Shown here: one piece after another, positions 16,084-24,832 of the stretch | How positions within the stretch are numbered: the first letter of the stretch is position 1 | How the letters are laid out: the number at the start of each line of letters is the position of its first letter | NCBI GenBank assembly: GCA_034506175.1 | Contig: JAPDQB010000049.1 | Coordinates: 1-50,638, forward strand | Origin: a candidate division KSB1 bacterium | GTDB taxonomy: Bacteria; Zhuqueibacterota; Zhuqueibacteria; Zhuqueibacterales; Zhuqueibacteraceae | Reading direction: 5' to 3' | DNA: 50,638 bases | Notes under the pieces: generated by a model | What the model saw: only the letters and a program-made list of their open reading frames with translations | Told to the model about the DNA's origin: nothing | Database searches by the model: none | Made by a program: the position numbers and the translations under genes

Positions 16084-17550
16084 TTATTGGGCAGGCCTTA
16101 CCACCACCCAGACGGAATCACGCGCCGGCCGGCGATAGGCCACGATATAACCCGAATCGATTTTTGCGCCGGCGGTAAAAATGCCATATTTATCAATTTT
16201 GCCGAGTTTTCGCGGCGCTTTCCAGAACACCTCTTTGTCGCTCAGATTGAGCGGATTGAACAAGCTGTCGGTGGCAATGATATTGAAATCGAATTTTCCA
16301 CCCGCTTGCACGCTTGCCCGTGAGGTGGTGATGTCGAGATGCGCCAGTTTGCCGGGCGGCGCGGTGCAAACCAGCAGCAACGCATTGGCAACCGCGCGCT
16401 CGCCGGCAGCGTCGCTTGGGCGATTCACCACATTGCCGCGCACCACCATTGTCGTCGAACCGCCGCCATCGAGATTGAGCGCCTGGCTGCAGCCCAATTC
16501 ACGCATAAAATTCGCCAATTCCAACAGCGTCATGCCCTCGCTGTATCCGGGCTGGCGGCCATCGACAGTGACAAAGAAAAATCGGCTGGTGTCGGCAGTG
16601 AATCCAATCGCCGTGCGCGGGTGGCGATTGTTGGTAAAACTCTCGCTGCCGCCTTCCGCTTTGCTTTCAACGGAAATATTTCCATCGCGCACGAGGCGCG
16701 GCAGGCCGCCAATCGCTTCGACCAGCCGCCAGGGCGTCTCCGGGATGCGCCAGACAAATTTTACTGTATCACCAAGTGTAACATTTCGCGCCAGCCAATT
16801 TTCCGCGGCGCCGTGGCCGGAGAGAACGTAAGTCGAAGCCTCGAGCCGCGCGTTACCGGCCTGGCGGTATGTTTCGATGACGACGGCGTTAATTGTGTCA
16901 TTCACCGCGAATTTTTGTAGCGGCTTGATTCGAACTTCACTGCCGAATTGATTTGTGCCGGTGCTGCCGCCGAAATAATGGTTGAAGAAAATCAATTCAT
17001 CGGTGTTGCGCGCGCGATTGAAACCGCTCAGCGCCTGCCAAAAACCCGACTTTGATTGCAAGCTGCCCACGAGCGACAAGAAACTGATCACCGGCTTTTC
17101 AGCCGCGCTCACGGCGAAAACCGACCGGCCGGTGGGCTGCCGCAAAACCTCGCCGTGGCACAATTGCAAATTGATGGGAACGCCATGGTTGATGTCGAAA
17201 AAATCGCCGTTGATGGCGGCGACGACGCGATGCTTCTCACCGTCACACCGGGCCGCCATGGCGCTGGTGCGTTCCTTGCCATGCAATTGATCGCCGGCTT
17301 TCACCGTCTCGAGTTGCAAAAAAGGATGGCGCAAATCAAATTCAACCACCTGAATGGCCCAGGGCCCGAGCGGGCGGTAAATATCGCGGTGCCACGCTGC
17401 CGGGCCGATTGGCCGCACCAAGTTTTTTTCAACCGGCGATTGCGCCTGCGCCATGCAAAAAGCCAAAAGAAAAATCGCCCCGCCTCTCAGGGCGTTTGGC
17501 TTCGAGAAGGTCGCAAGCTTGGGCTTGATGTGTTGGTGTGTAGTCAACAA
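16084..17550 (-). CDS. Phosphodiester glycosidase family (NAGPA domain) exported protein
   Basis: About 488 residues. A signal peptide ends at FLLAFCMAQAQ. The NAGPA/DUF2233 domain spans roughly residues 90-400, with AAINGDFFDINHGVPIN, RTAIGFTADTSRFFFVTVDG and ELGCSQALNLDGGGSTTMVV, the last being the family's hallmark. C-terminal residues are Ig-like beta sequence (FDFNIIATDSLFNPLN). The family cleaves GlcNAc-1-phosphodiesters or related exopolysaccharide links in the periplasm or outside. The longest frame starts at 17700 but overlaps the upstream gene; the likeliest start is TTG 17550 with AAGG about 12 nt before, so the N-terminus is uncertain. Confidence 0.85.
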   Translation of the reverse strand: MLTTHQHIKPKLATFSKPNALRGGAIFLLAFCMAQAQSPVEKNLVRPIGPAAWHRDIYRPLGPWAIQVVEFDLRHPFLQLETVKAGDQLHGKERTSAMAARCDGEKHRVVAAINGDFFDINHGVPINLQLCHGEVLRQPTGRSVFAVSAAEKPVISFLSLVGSLQSKSGFWQALSGFNRARNTDELIFFNHYFGGSTGTNQFGSEVRIKPLQKFAVNDTINAVVIETYRQAGNARLEASTYVLSGHGAAENWLARNVTLGDTVKFVWRIPETPWRLVEAIGGLPRLVRDGNISVESKAEGGSESFTNNRHPRTAIGFTADTSRFFFVTVDGRQPGYSEGMTLLELANFMRELGCSQALNLDGGGSTTMVVRGNVVNRPSDAAGERAVANALLLVCTAPPGKLAHLDITTSRASVQAGGKFDFNIIATDSLFNPLNLSDKEVFWKAPRKLGKIDKYGIFTAGAKIDSGYIVAYRRPARDSVWVVVRPAQ

Positions 17551-17582
17551 ATTTATTTTCAGCCTTCGCCGAATCGGGATGG

Positions 17583-17813
17583 TTAGGCGGTGGGCGAGGA
17601 TTCTTCCTGCGCCGCGCCGTCGAGCTCCGAATTCAGCTCGACGTGCAGCGTTCCGAGCGTGATAAAACTGTACAAATTGCGGCCGCAACTGTTTTCGCAA
17701 TGAAAATCCTGGAAGATGCGCTCGTACTCTTCCTGGCTGGTGACGGTAAAGCGTTTGACGTTCCCGCAGGCTTCGCAGGTGATAATTAGCTGTGTGTATT
17801 CAATGTCTTGCAT
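17583..17813 (-). CDS. Small zinc-ribbon-like protein
   Basis: 76 residues with two cysteine pairs: CEACGN near residue 13 and CENSCGRN near residue 40, suggesting one bound metal. The rest is beta-rich (RFTVTSQEEYERIFQDF) with an acidic C-terminus. I do not recognise the family. It has its own strong promoter (17877-17905) and is followed by the phosphodiester glycosidase gene 33 bp on, so they may be one transcript. Confidence 0.65.
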   Translation of the reverse strand: MQDIEYTQLIITCEACGNVKRFTVTSQEEYERIFQDFHCENSCGRNLYSFITLGTLHVELNSELDGAAQEESSPTA

Positions 17814-17876
17814 GATTTTCGTTTCTCACTTTTCCTGCGGGTGCAGCCCGCCGGTCTCGAGGTACTGTCAGGATTT

Positions 17877-17905
17877 ATTATAACAGAATCTGAGATTGTT
17901 TGCAA
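17877..17905 (-). promoter_or_regulatory. Promoter for the zinc-ribbon/glycosidase operon
   Basis: Minus strand: TTGCAA (17900-17905), 17-nt spacer, TATAAT (17877-17882). The -10 is a perfect match. The first gene starts at 17813, about 60 nt downstream. Confidence 0.7.
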
Positions 17906-17948
17906 GCTTTTTCTAAGAAATTTTCTTTCGGCGGCGATGAAAAAATAC

Positions 17949-17977
17949 TTGCTTGCAATGCCGGAATTGTTTATATT
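17949..17977 (+). promoter_or_regulatory. Promoter for the tRNA cluster
   Basis: TTGCTT (17949-17954), 17-nt spacer, TATATT (17972-17977). The expected start of transcription is about 15 nt before the tRNA-Gly gene at 18000. It is divergent from the promoter at 17877-17905. Confidence 0.65.
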
Positions 17978-17999
17978 AAAACAAAATGAAACTTCTTTA

Positions 18000-18071
18000 G
18001 CGGGAGTAGTTCAGTGGTAGAACACCACCTTGCCAAGGTGGGGGTCGCGGGTTCAAGCCCCGTCTCCCGCT
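18000..18071 (+). tRNA. tRNA-Gly(GCC)
   Basis: Acceptor arms GCGGGAG (18000-18006) and CTCCCGC (18064-18070) pair fully. The anticodon stem is CCACC/GGTGG with loop TTGCCAA, giving anticodon GCC at 18032-18034. The T arm has GTTCAAGCC and the discriminator is T. CCA is not encoded. Confidence 0.97.
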
Positions 18072-18241
18072 CTGATTTCTAAAACGCTTCTTGCTTTTTG
18101 CCCCGATCGTTGGTGTTCATTTCAAAAGCAAATTCGGGGAGAATGCAGGAGGCGTTTTACTTTGTTGGCGGCTTCAAATTGAAAGCAAGCACCGAAGCAT
18201 TTTTGAGCCGGATTTTGCTGAGGTGATTTGTTCTGAGGCCG

Positions 18242-18314
18242 GGCGGCGTAGCCAAGTGGTTAAGGCGGAGGTCTGCAAAACCTCTATTCATCGGTTCGAA
18301 TCCGATCGCCGCCT
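18242..18314 (+). tRNA. tRNA-Cys(GCA)
   Basis: Acceptor arms GGCGGCG (18242-18248) and CGCCGCC (18307-18313). The anticodon stem GAGGT/ACCTC encloses CTGCAAA with anticodon GCA. The discriminator U73 is the identity base for tRNA-Cys. CCA is not encoded. It lies 170 bp after tRNA-Gly; the spacer holds no gene. Confidence 0.96.
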
Positions 18315-18397
18315 CCTCTGATTTTGGATTGTGGAGTTCAAATTTCGGAAAGAAAGCGCCGCAATCCCCAATCTCCCATCCGCAAGCGAAATTTCTT

Positions 18398-18484
18398 GCC
18401 GGGGTGGCGGAACAGGTAGACGCTGGGGACTTAAAATCCCCTGGCTATAACATGGCCGTGCCGGTTCAAATCCGGCCCTCGGCA
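18398..18484 (+). tRNA. tRNA-Leu(TAA)
   Basis: 87 nt with a long variable arm, as expected for Leu. Acceptor GCCGGGG pairs with CCTCGGC (one G-T). The anticodon stem GGGGA/TCCCC encloses CTTAAAA with anticodon TAA. The discriminator is A. CCA is not encoded. A transposase remnant begins 175 bp further on. Confidence 0.96.
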
Positions 18485-18659
18485 CTGAGCAAAACGCCCC
18501 TGCGGACTAGTGCCCGACTTTCCTCACTAATTTAACAGTAGTTTGGCAAATTTATGTTCTTTTTTAAAAATTGGCCGCTGTTGTCGGCCAATCGCTGGTT
18601 GCGGGCGTACGATGCCCTCTCCCCCGGCCGCCTTGTTCTGTGAAAAGTTGTCCCTGTGA

Positions 18660-19120
18660 CTACGCCGCTTGTTTATACCACTTGGTCATCGCGTGATCGA
18701 CTGAACCACACTTGAGAACCAGTTCGCCAAAAACGCGAAGGAAGGCCTCCTGCTGCTCGTGGCGATGCCACGCGATGACGTCGCTGAGCGTTTTGAGGTC
18801 GGCCTTTGGCTCTTCGACTTTTCGCCAATACAGATAAGCCAAAGTCAGACCGACCAAATCAAAATACTTGGCGATGCCTTCGTAGCTCCGCAAGCGGAAA
18901 TCGCCCAAGCCCAAACGAACTTTCAGATATAAATGGTCCACCTCAACGGGCCAGCGTCGCAGGTAGCGACTCAGTGCTTCTTGGGCGCTCAAGGCCAAAT
19001 CGGTCACCAAGAAAAACTTCGGACGTCTGTCCTTGTGGGTTCCCCCCGTTGCCTCAATGAATTTTTTTCTTCCATTTGCCATCCTTCTTGATTAATTTGC
19101 CTTTGATCATTTCCCTTTGA
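18660..19120 (-). pseudogene. DDE transposase C-terminal remnant, frameshifted
   Basis: The main frame (19082-18660) carries only the last third of a DDE transposase: FFLVTDLALSAQEALSRYLR, RWPVEVDHLYLKVRLGLGDF and YFDLVGLTLAYLYWRK, including the family's R...E region. Sequence upstream continues in another frame (MIKGKLIKKDGKWKKK) and switches at a run of seven A on the minus strand near 19066, so there is a frameshift as well as loss of the N-terminal two thirds. I could not define terminal inverted repeats. IS701-like or IS4-like relatives fit best. It lies directly after the tRNA cluster. Confidence 0.75.
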
Positions 19121-19174
19121 ATATGTCGCTGAATGAATTATATTGAGTAGTGATCGGCGCAAATCCAAAAGCAC

Positions 19175-19192
19175 GCAATGCCGAAGCATTGC
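19175..19192. repeat. Short palindromic repeat before ubiX
   Basis: GCAATGC-CGAA-GCATTGC followed by ACTCCGA, nearly the same module as at 13454-13476 (CAATGC-TGAA-GCATTG then CACTCCG). It lies 28 bp before the ubiX-like start. Confidence 0.7.
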
Positions 19193-19220
19193 ACTCCGAT
19201 TGTCATCAGAATACAATAAT

Positions 19221-19772
19221 ATGCGCATCGCCGTAGCCATCACCGGCTCCTCCGGCGCGGTTTATGCCGTTGAGTTTTTGAAGCAATGCCCCGGTGATAA
19301 ATATCTCGTCGCCAGCAAGTGGGGCAAAGTCGTGCTGCAGGATGAAATGAACCTGACCGAGCGCGATTTGCAGCCGTATGTGAAAAAGATTTTTTCCAAC
19401 GACGATCTGCACGCCCCGCTCGCCAGCGGCTCCAACGCCATCGACGCTTATGTGATTATCCCATGTACGACTTCGACTTTGGGAAAAATTGCCAGCGGCA
19501 TTGGCGACACGCTGATCACCCGCACCGCACAAGTGGCGATGAAGGAGCGTTTCAAAATGGTATTGTGCATCCGCGAAACGCCGCTCTCTTCGATTGCGCT
19601 CGAGCAATGCCTCAAACTCTCGCGCGACGGCGCCATCATCATGCCCATTTCACCGCCACTCTATTTTTTGCCCAAAACTGTGGACGAATATGTTCGCGGT
19701 TTTGTCGATAAAGTTTTGGGTGTGCTCGGCGCACGGCAAAGCAAAGGCTGGCGCGCGGAGGAGTTGGAATAA
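19221..19772 (+). CDS. ubiX: UbiX-family flavin prenyltransferase
   Basis: 183 residues. It prenylates FMN to make prFMN, the cofactor of UbiD-type decarboxylases. The FMN-binding start is AVAITGSSGAVYAVEFL; the later PISPPLYFLPKTVDEYVRGF is the conserved C-terminal loop and helix. Start ATG 19221 at the natural MRIAVAITG; the longer frame from 19143 runs through the repeat. Followed after 68 bp by the ubiD-like gene. Beside mqn genes, the pair most likely serves the late decarboxylation of futalosine-route menaquinone (the roles called MqnM/MqnL), not ubiquinone. Confidence 0.92.
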   Translation: MRIAVAITGSSGAVYAVEFLKQCPGDKYLVASKWGKVVLQDEMNLTERDLQPYVKKIFSNDDLHAPLASGSNAIDAYVIIPCTTSTLGKIASGIGDTLITRTAQVAMKERFKMVLCIRETPLSSIALEQCLKLSRDGAIIMPISPPLYFLPKTVDEYVRGFVDKVLGVLGARQSKGWRAEELE

Positions 19773-19796
19773 CAACTCGATTATTACATTGCAAAC

Positions 19797-19828
19797 AATT
19801 TTAAATTTTCAATTGAAAATTTAAAATT
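19797..19828. repeat. Perfect 32-bp AT-rich palindrome between ubiX and ubiD
   Basis: AATTTTAAATTTTCAA followed directly by its exact reverse complement TTGAAAATTTAAAATT, with no loop. It ends 12 bp before the UbiD ATG. It could be an operator, a transcript-processing or attenuation hairpin, or a simple intergenic element. Confidence 0.85.
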
Positions 19829-19840
19829 TAAATTGATAAC

Positions 19841-21622
19841 ATGAAACTTCACACCCTCGGCGATTTCGCCCGCTACCTCGAATCCCTCGGCGAGCTGCAT
19901 CGCGTCAAAGTTGAAGTCGATCCGGAATTGGAAGTGACCGAGATCGCGGTGCGCGCGTTGTTGGAAAACCGGCCGGCGTTGCTCTTTGAAAATGTCAAAG
20001 ACGCGAAGTTTCCGCTGGCGATCAACTTGCTGGCGAGTGAGCGACGCATCGAATTGGCACTCGGCAAGCATCCCGATCAACTGGGCGAAGAGTTGATTCA
20101 TTTCGTCGAAGCTGCCCTGCCGCCGAAGCCCAAACTGATCTTTGATCACTGGCCGATGGTGAAACGGTTCCTCGCGGCGCGACCGAAAAAGGGACGACGT
20201 GCGCTCTCACAGCAAGTGATTGAAGAACCCAATCTCGCGTTGCTGCCGATTCAAAAATGCTGGCCGGAGGATGGTGGCCGTTTCATCACGCTCGGCCAAG
20301 TTTTTACCTACGATCCGCGCGATGGCAAGCGCAATGTCGGCATCTATCGCATGCAGGTTTACGACGAGCACACCACCGGCATGCACTGGCAGATTCAAAA
20401 AGGCGGCGGGTTTCATTATTATCAAGCGCAAAAGCTGAACCGCGAATTTGAGATCGCCGTCGCGCTCGGCACCGACCCGGCGTTGCTGTTCGCCACTGTC
20501 GCCGCTTTGCCGGAGGGCATCGACGAAGTCATGTTCGCCGGATTTTTGCGCGGCAAGCCGGTGTCGATGACGCGGGGAAAATCCATCGCCATTGCAGTTC
20601 CCGTAGAGGCCGAATTCATTCTCGAAGGCACGGTGCCGCTCAATGAAACTCGGCGAGAAGGTCCATTCGGCGATCACTTCGGGCATTACTCTCACGCCGC
20701 AGATTTTCCCGTTTTTCACATCAAAAAAATCACGCATCGCCGCAACGCCATTTATCCCGCCACCGTCGTGGGCAAGCCGCCGATGGAGGACAAATTCATC
20801 GGCGATGCGACACAACAGATTCTCGGCCCGCTGGCGCGTTTGATTCACAAGGAGATTAAAAGCGTGTGGGCGTATTACGAAGCTGGCTTTCACAACCTGC
20901 TCGTCGTCTCCGTCGAGCAGCGCTATCAAAAAGAAGCGATGAAGTCGGCACTGGGGTTGATGGGCACCGACCAGCTCTCCCTCACCAAATGCCTCGTCCT
21001 CGTTTCCAATCACGTGAATGTTCGCGATTGGCCCGCGGTACTGCGCGAGATCAAAATGAATTTTGATCCGCATTATGATTTCGTGATGATCCCGAAAGTG
21101 CCGCTGGATACGCTGGATTTTACGTCGTACAAAATGAATCTCGGCAGCAAAATGATCGTAGATGCAACGATGAAGCCGCGTCGGCAAGAAGGGGAAAGGG
21201 AGAAGGGGAAAAGGGGAGAGGGGGAGAGTGTTCTGGCGCGGTTGCCGAAAGAATATCCAGTCATTCGCGGGATGCGGGTTCACGATGGCACTTTATTGCT
21301 GGTGAAAGTTGCAAGCGATGGCCGAAAGATTGTTGAAAATTTGGTGCGAATTCCTGAATTGAGCGATTTAAAAATTATCGCGGCGGTGAGCGAAGACGTT
21401 GACTTGGACAATCAAGAGAGTTATATTTGGGGAGTGTTCACCCGCTTCGATTGCGAGCGCGATGTGATTTTTACCGAACAGAAGCTCGTTGGCATCAGCC
21501 CGATTTATCACGGTGTGATGGGCATCGATGCCACATGGAAAACCGGCTACCCGGCGCCGCTGGTGATGAGCGAGGAAATCTGCGAGAAGGTGAATCGGCG
21601 GTGGGAGGAGTATTGGAGGTAG
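19841..21622 (+). CDS. UbiD-family prFMN decarboxylase (menaquinone biosynthesis type)
   Basis: 593 residues, the length of the futalosine-pathway branch rather than E. coli UbiD (about 500). It decarboxylates an aromatic acid with the prFMN made by the UbiX partner. Key segments are PIQKCWPEDGGRFITLGQVF, NVGIYRMQVYDEHTTGMHW and the active-site REGPFGDHFGHYSHAADF. VVGKPPMEDKFIGDATQQIL follows, then the C-terminal domain. Residues about 446-462 (RRQEGEREKGKRGEGES) come from a pure G/A DNA tract of some 44 bp and look like a slippage insertion in a surface loop. Gene context with mqnEA and mqnC supports the menaquinone assignment. Confidence 0.9.
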   Translation: MKLHTLGDFARYLESLGELHRVKVEVDPELEVTEIAVRALLENRPALLFENVKDAKFPLAINLLASERRIELALGKHPDQLGEELIHFVEAALPPKPKLIFDHWPMVKRFLAARPKKGRRALSQQVIEEPNLALLPIQKCWPEDGGRFITLGQVFTYDPRDGKRNVGIYRMQVYDEHTTGMHWQIQKGGGFHYYQAQKLNREFEIAVALGTDPALLFATVAALPEGIDEVMFAGFLRGKPVSMTRGKSIAIAVPVEAEFILEGTVPLNETRREGPFGDHFGHYSHAADFPVFHIKKITHRRNAIYPATVVGKPPMEDKFIGDATQQILGPLARLIHKEIKSVWAYYEAGFHNLLVVSVEQRYQKEAMKSALGLMGTDQLSLTKCLVLVSNHVNVRDWPAVLREIKMNFDPHYDFVMIPKVPLDTLDFTSYKMNLGSKMIVDATMKPRRQEGEREKGKRGEGESVLARLPKEYPVIRGMRVHDGTLLLVKVASDGRKIVENLVRIPELSDLKIIAAVSEDVDLDNQESYIWGVFTRFDCERDVIFTEQKLVGISPIYHGVMGIDATWKTGYPAPLVMSEEICEKVNRRWEEYWR

Positions 21623-21693
21623 GTTGGCAATGTAATAATTGGTTGCATTGAATTGTCTTTACTGTGATTCTTCGAAAAAATGGGTTTGGATAT

Positions 21694-23677
21694 ATGAAAG
21701 TTCTTCCAATAAATTTGGACGATCTCATCCATGCTCGCTCTGTAGAGTCGGCCCGGCGTGAATTCAAAAAGTCCTGGTCGGATCAAACTCTCGAGCAGAC
21801 CATTCGCACGATATGCGCTTTTGCAAGTGATTTTTTTAATCTGAACGGTGGTTACATTATCATTGGTGTGGAAGAGAAAGATGCTTTACCGGTGCTTCCG
21901 CCTGCGGGCTTGGAAGGTCAGAATCTCGATGAAATCCAAAAACAAATTCGTGGCAATTGCAAGCGCATCGATCCGGAATATCAGCCGGTGATTTCTCCGG
22001 AAGTTTATCAAGGGAAGCAGATTTTGGTTATCTGGGCTCCTGGCGGCGATGTGCGCCCTTATCAAGCCCCCCAAGTCTCTTAATAGTTCTGAAAGAGCTT
22101 ATTATGTGCGCCAAGGAAACGAATCTGTAGAAGCGAAAGGTGATATACTCACCCAGCTCATGCAGATGACCGCCAAGGTGCCTTTCGATGATCGCCGCAA
22201 TCCCTCGGTTTCAATCAATGTCATTTCTCCCACTTTGGTGAGGAACTTCTTGTCAGATGTCAAAAGTGATTTAGCTTCGACTGAAACCCATATTCCCGAT
22301 GAAGAATTGTATAAACATCTTCGTATCTCGGTGAGAATTAATGATCATGAAGTGCCAAAAAACATCGCCCTGTTGTTTTTTACGAATGATCCCGTCGAGT
22401 TTTTCCCCTGTGCCCGCATCGAAATTGTCCAATTTGGTGACGACAGTGGGGGCGACTTGATCGAAGAGAAGAATTTTCGTGGCCCATTACATCTACAAAT
22501 TCGCCAGGCTTTGGATTACTTGGAGAGTTTCAGCACCAAAATGATCAAAAAAGTTCCTGGAGTTGCCGAGGCGCGAAGAACCGTCGCTTTTCCGTATGAA
22601 GCGATGGAAGAGGCCGTGGTGAATGCCGTTTATCATCGTAGCTATGAAGGGATACTTGACCCGATCAAGGTTTATTTATATCCTGATCGGATGGAAATCA
22701 TCAGCTACCCTGGACCGGTGCCAGGCATTGCAATGCACCACTTTCAGCCGGGAGCGACTGTACCACCTGTGCCTAATCGCAACCGTCGCATAGGAGAATT
22801 TCTCAAAGAGTTGAAGCTGGCCGAAGGTCGGGGGACTGGAATTCCCAAAATTCTTCGCAAGATGAAAGAAAATGGTTCGCCAGCACCAACTTTTGAATTT
22901 GATGAAGCGCGAACTTATTTTCGCGTTATTCTGCCGGCACATGCTCAGTACATTGTCATCCATGCGCTGCGAGAAGGCGCTCGCTTTTGGGCTATTGGGG
23001 AACGTGAAAGAGCGATGCAAACTTTGCAAGCTGCAATTCGGCGTGTTCCTCATGCGGGCGCTCTAATTGCTCAGTTGATTGAATATAAAGTCTCTTTGGG
23101 AGATTTTGCGGCCGCCGAGAAACTTTTCAAGGACAGCCAAAAAGATTCTACCATGATAGATCGGCATCTGCCTTTCATCGCCATGGCCAAGGCATTTCTT
23201 GATAATCAGGATATTGAACGTGCCTCTGCGATTTTAGCGAAAGCACCTTCTCCCCCACAGATTGATGAATTGGTTGAATTGGCTATTCTTCATAAACGTG
23301 CAGAGCGCCTGAATGAGGCACATAAAATTTTTGCATACAACTATGATCTGATCAAAGATGACCCCAAGGCACTCCATGAATATGCGCAAACGAAAATGAA
23401 GTTGGCAGCTTCACCGCAGACCAGAAGATATGACATTCGCAAACGTTTGAACAGAGAGGCAGTAGAGTTATTAAGGCGCGCCATTCAATTGACTGATGAT
23501 CATGTGAGAAAAGCCTGGTGTTGGTTCGATCTTGCCAAAAATTTGGTGTGGCTTCGTGTGCCGGAAACCGAAATATTACAGGCTTATACAAAAGCCACAG
23601 AATTGCTTCCGGATGAGCCCCGATTCAAAGATTGGTATCAAGAATGGCAAAGGCGGAGAAATCACAATAAAAAATGA
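21694..23677 (+). pseudogene. AlbA_2/GHKL/TPR protein, split by a frameshift in a C6 run
   Basis: Two frames make one protein. 21694-22083 gives an AlbA_2 domain (FNLNGGYIIIGVEEKD, then QILVIWAPGGDVRPYQAP). The next frame continues it exactly (SLNSSERAYYVRQGNESVEA) into a GHKL-type ATPase-like region (AMEEAVVNAVYHRSYEG, KLAEGRGTGIPKILRKM) and then about 230 residues of TPR-like helices to 23677. The switch is at six C (22067-22072); removing one C restores a roughly 660-residue protein. It may be a true mutation, phase variation or a sequencing error. Unlike the relative at 8173-9525 it ends in repeats, not a winged helix. Possible starts: ATG 21694 or GTG 21664. Confidence 0.8.
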
Positions 23678-23689
23678 AGAAGACCTCTC

Positions 23690-24784
23690 ATGTCAACCAC
23701 AAAAATCCGAGAAATTGAGTTGGCGAATGCCACGCCGGCGGAGTGGAAAAAGTCAAAGGCGGCGGGATGCTCCTTCCGGAGGGATGGTCTTTGCATCATG
23801 CCCAAATCTTCGCGCGGAAAAAGTTTTGCAGACTGCAGAATCAGAATGAACGGAATTCAAAGCGAGTTGTTCGTTGCCCCCGCGCTCGAACATAAAGAAA
23901 AGGGCTTGCGGCAATTGAATGAGCTGCATTTCGAGGCAGCGCGCGATCACTTCGCCATCGCCAGGGAAATCGATCCCGGCCTTGCCGACCTCGATTTTCT
24001 CGTGGCCTTGTCGGAATATGCCCATCGACATGGCGTCAAGCCGCAAGCTTCGCCGGCCAGGTTGGTGGCGCTTTGGCATGCCGCGCAGCAATCGTATCGA
24101 AATGACGATCTGTCTTGGGCAGCGTGCCAGTATTTATTGCAGCTTGTTGCCCGTCGCCTGCTTCAGCTTGGACAATTCACCCCGGAAGGATTCTGCATCG
24201 AGAAGGATGAAATTTTGCATCGCGGCGTTTTGCACATTGTGCTGCAGCAATGGCAGGCGGCACACCATGAACTGCTGAATCTCGTGACGGCCCAGCGCGA
24301 CAAAGCGAGTGCTTTGCATTGGGCTTATCTCGGCGATGCGGCGTATATGCTGAAGCGATGGAAGGACGCCAATATGGCTTATGTGTGCGCCCTGTTCAGC
24401 GATCCTCTCGCGGTCGATCAACAGCGGCTGCAACATCCGGAATTGAAAAAGCTGCTGCAGGTGTTGAAACATGAGATGAACGACGAACGCCTGGCGTGTG
24501 CGATGTGGCCCGTTCACGCCTGGATGAAAGATATTTTGCAGATTCCGTGCGGCAATAATTTTCTTCTTGCTCTGGTGCGAAGGCAGCGCTCGATTCTCGG
24601 CAGCGAACTGATGTTGGAGGCGGAGCGGTGCGCCCGGCAATTCTCGCTTTGTCTTTATATTGATCAAGCAGGATTGCGGAATGAGATTCAATTCGATGTC
24701 CGGCACGAAATGAAACAGCTTGATCCGGAATTGTTCGCCGATTATCTATGTGAAATCGCAAACCGCGCAAAATTGAAAGCTTAG
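23690..24784 (+). CDS. Hypothetical protein with TPR-like helical repeats
   Basis: 364 residues. From residue 53 (MNGIQSELFVAPALEHKEKG) the protein is helical and repeat-like: QLNELHFEAARDHFAIAREI, then WAYLGDAAYMLKRWKDANMA, typical of TPR pairs. The first 52 residues contain a short cysteine-bearing segment (AAGCSFRRDGLCIMPKSSRG); it may be a real small N-terminal unit or non-coding DNA, in which case ATG 23848 is the start. AAGAAGA before 23690 supports the longer form weakly. It follows the frameshifted TPR gene by 12 bp and precedes mqnEA by 48 bp. No enzymatic motif is seen. Confidence 0.65.
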   Translation: MSTTKIREIELANATPAEWKKSKAAGCSFRRDGLCIMPKSSRGKSFADCRIRMNGIQSELFVAPALEHKEKGLRQLNELHFEAARDHFAIAREIDPGLADLDFLVALSEYAHRHGVKPQASPARLVALWHAAQQSYRNDDLSWAACQYLLQLVARRLLQLGQFTPEGFCIEKDEILHRGVLHIVLQQWQAAHHELLNLVTAQRDKASALHWAYLGDAAYMLKRWKDANMAYVCALFSDPLAVDQQRLQHPELKKLLQVLKHEMNDERLACAMWPVHAWMKDILQIPCGNNFLLALVRRQRSILGSELMLEAERCARQFSLCLYIDQAGLRNEIQFDVRHEMKQLDPELFADYLCEIANRAKLKA

Positions 24785-24832
24785 TGTAAATCGGACTAAT
24801 AATTTTGCCAATAGAAACGAAAGGAATTTCTC

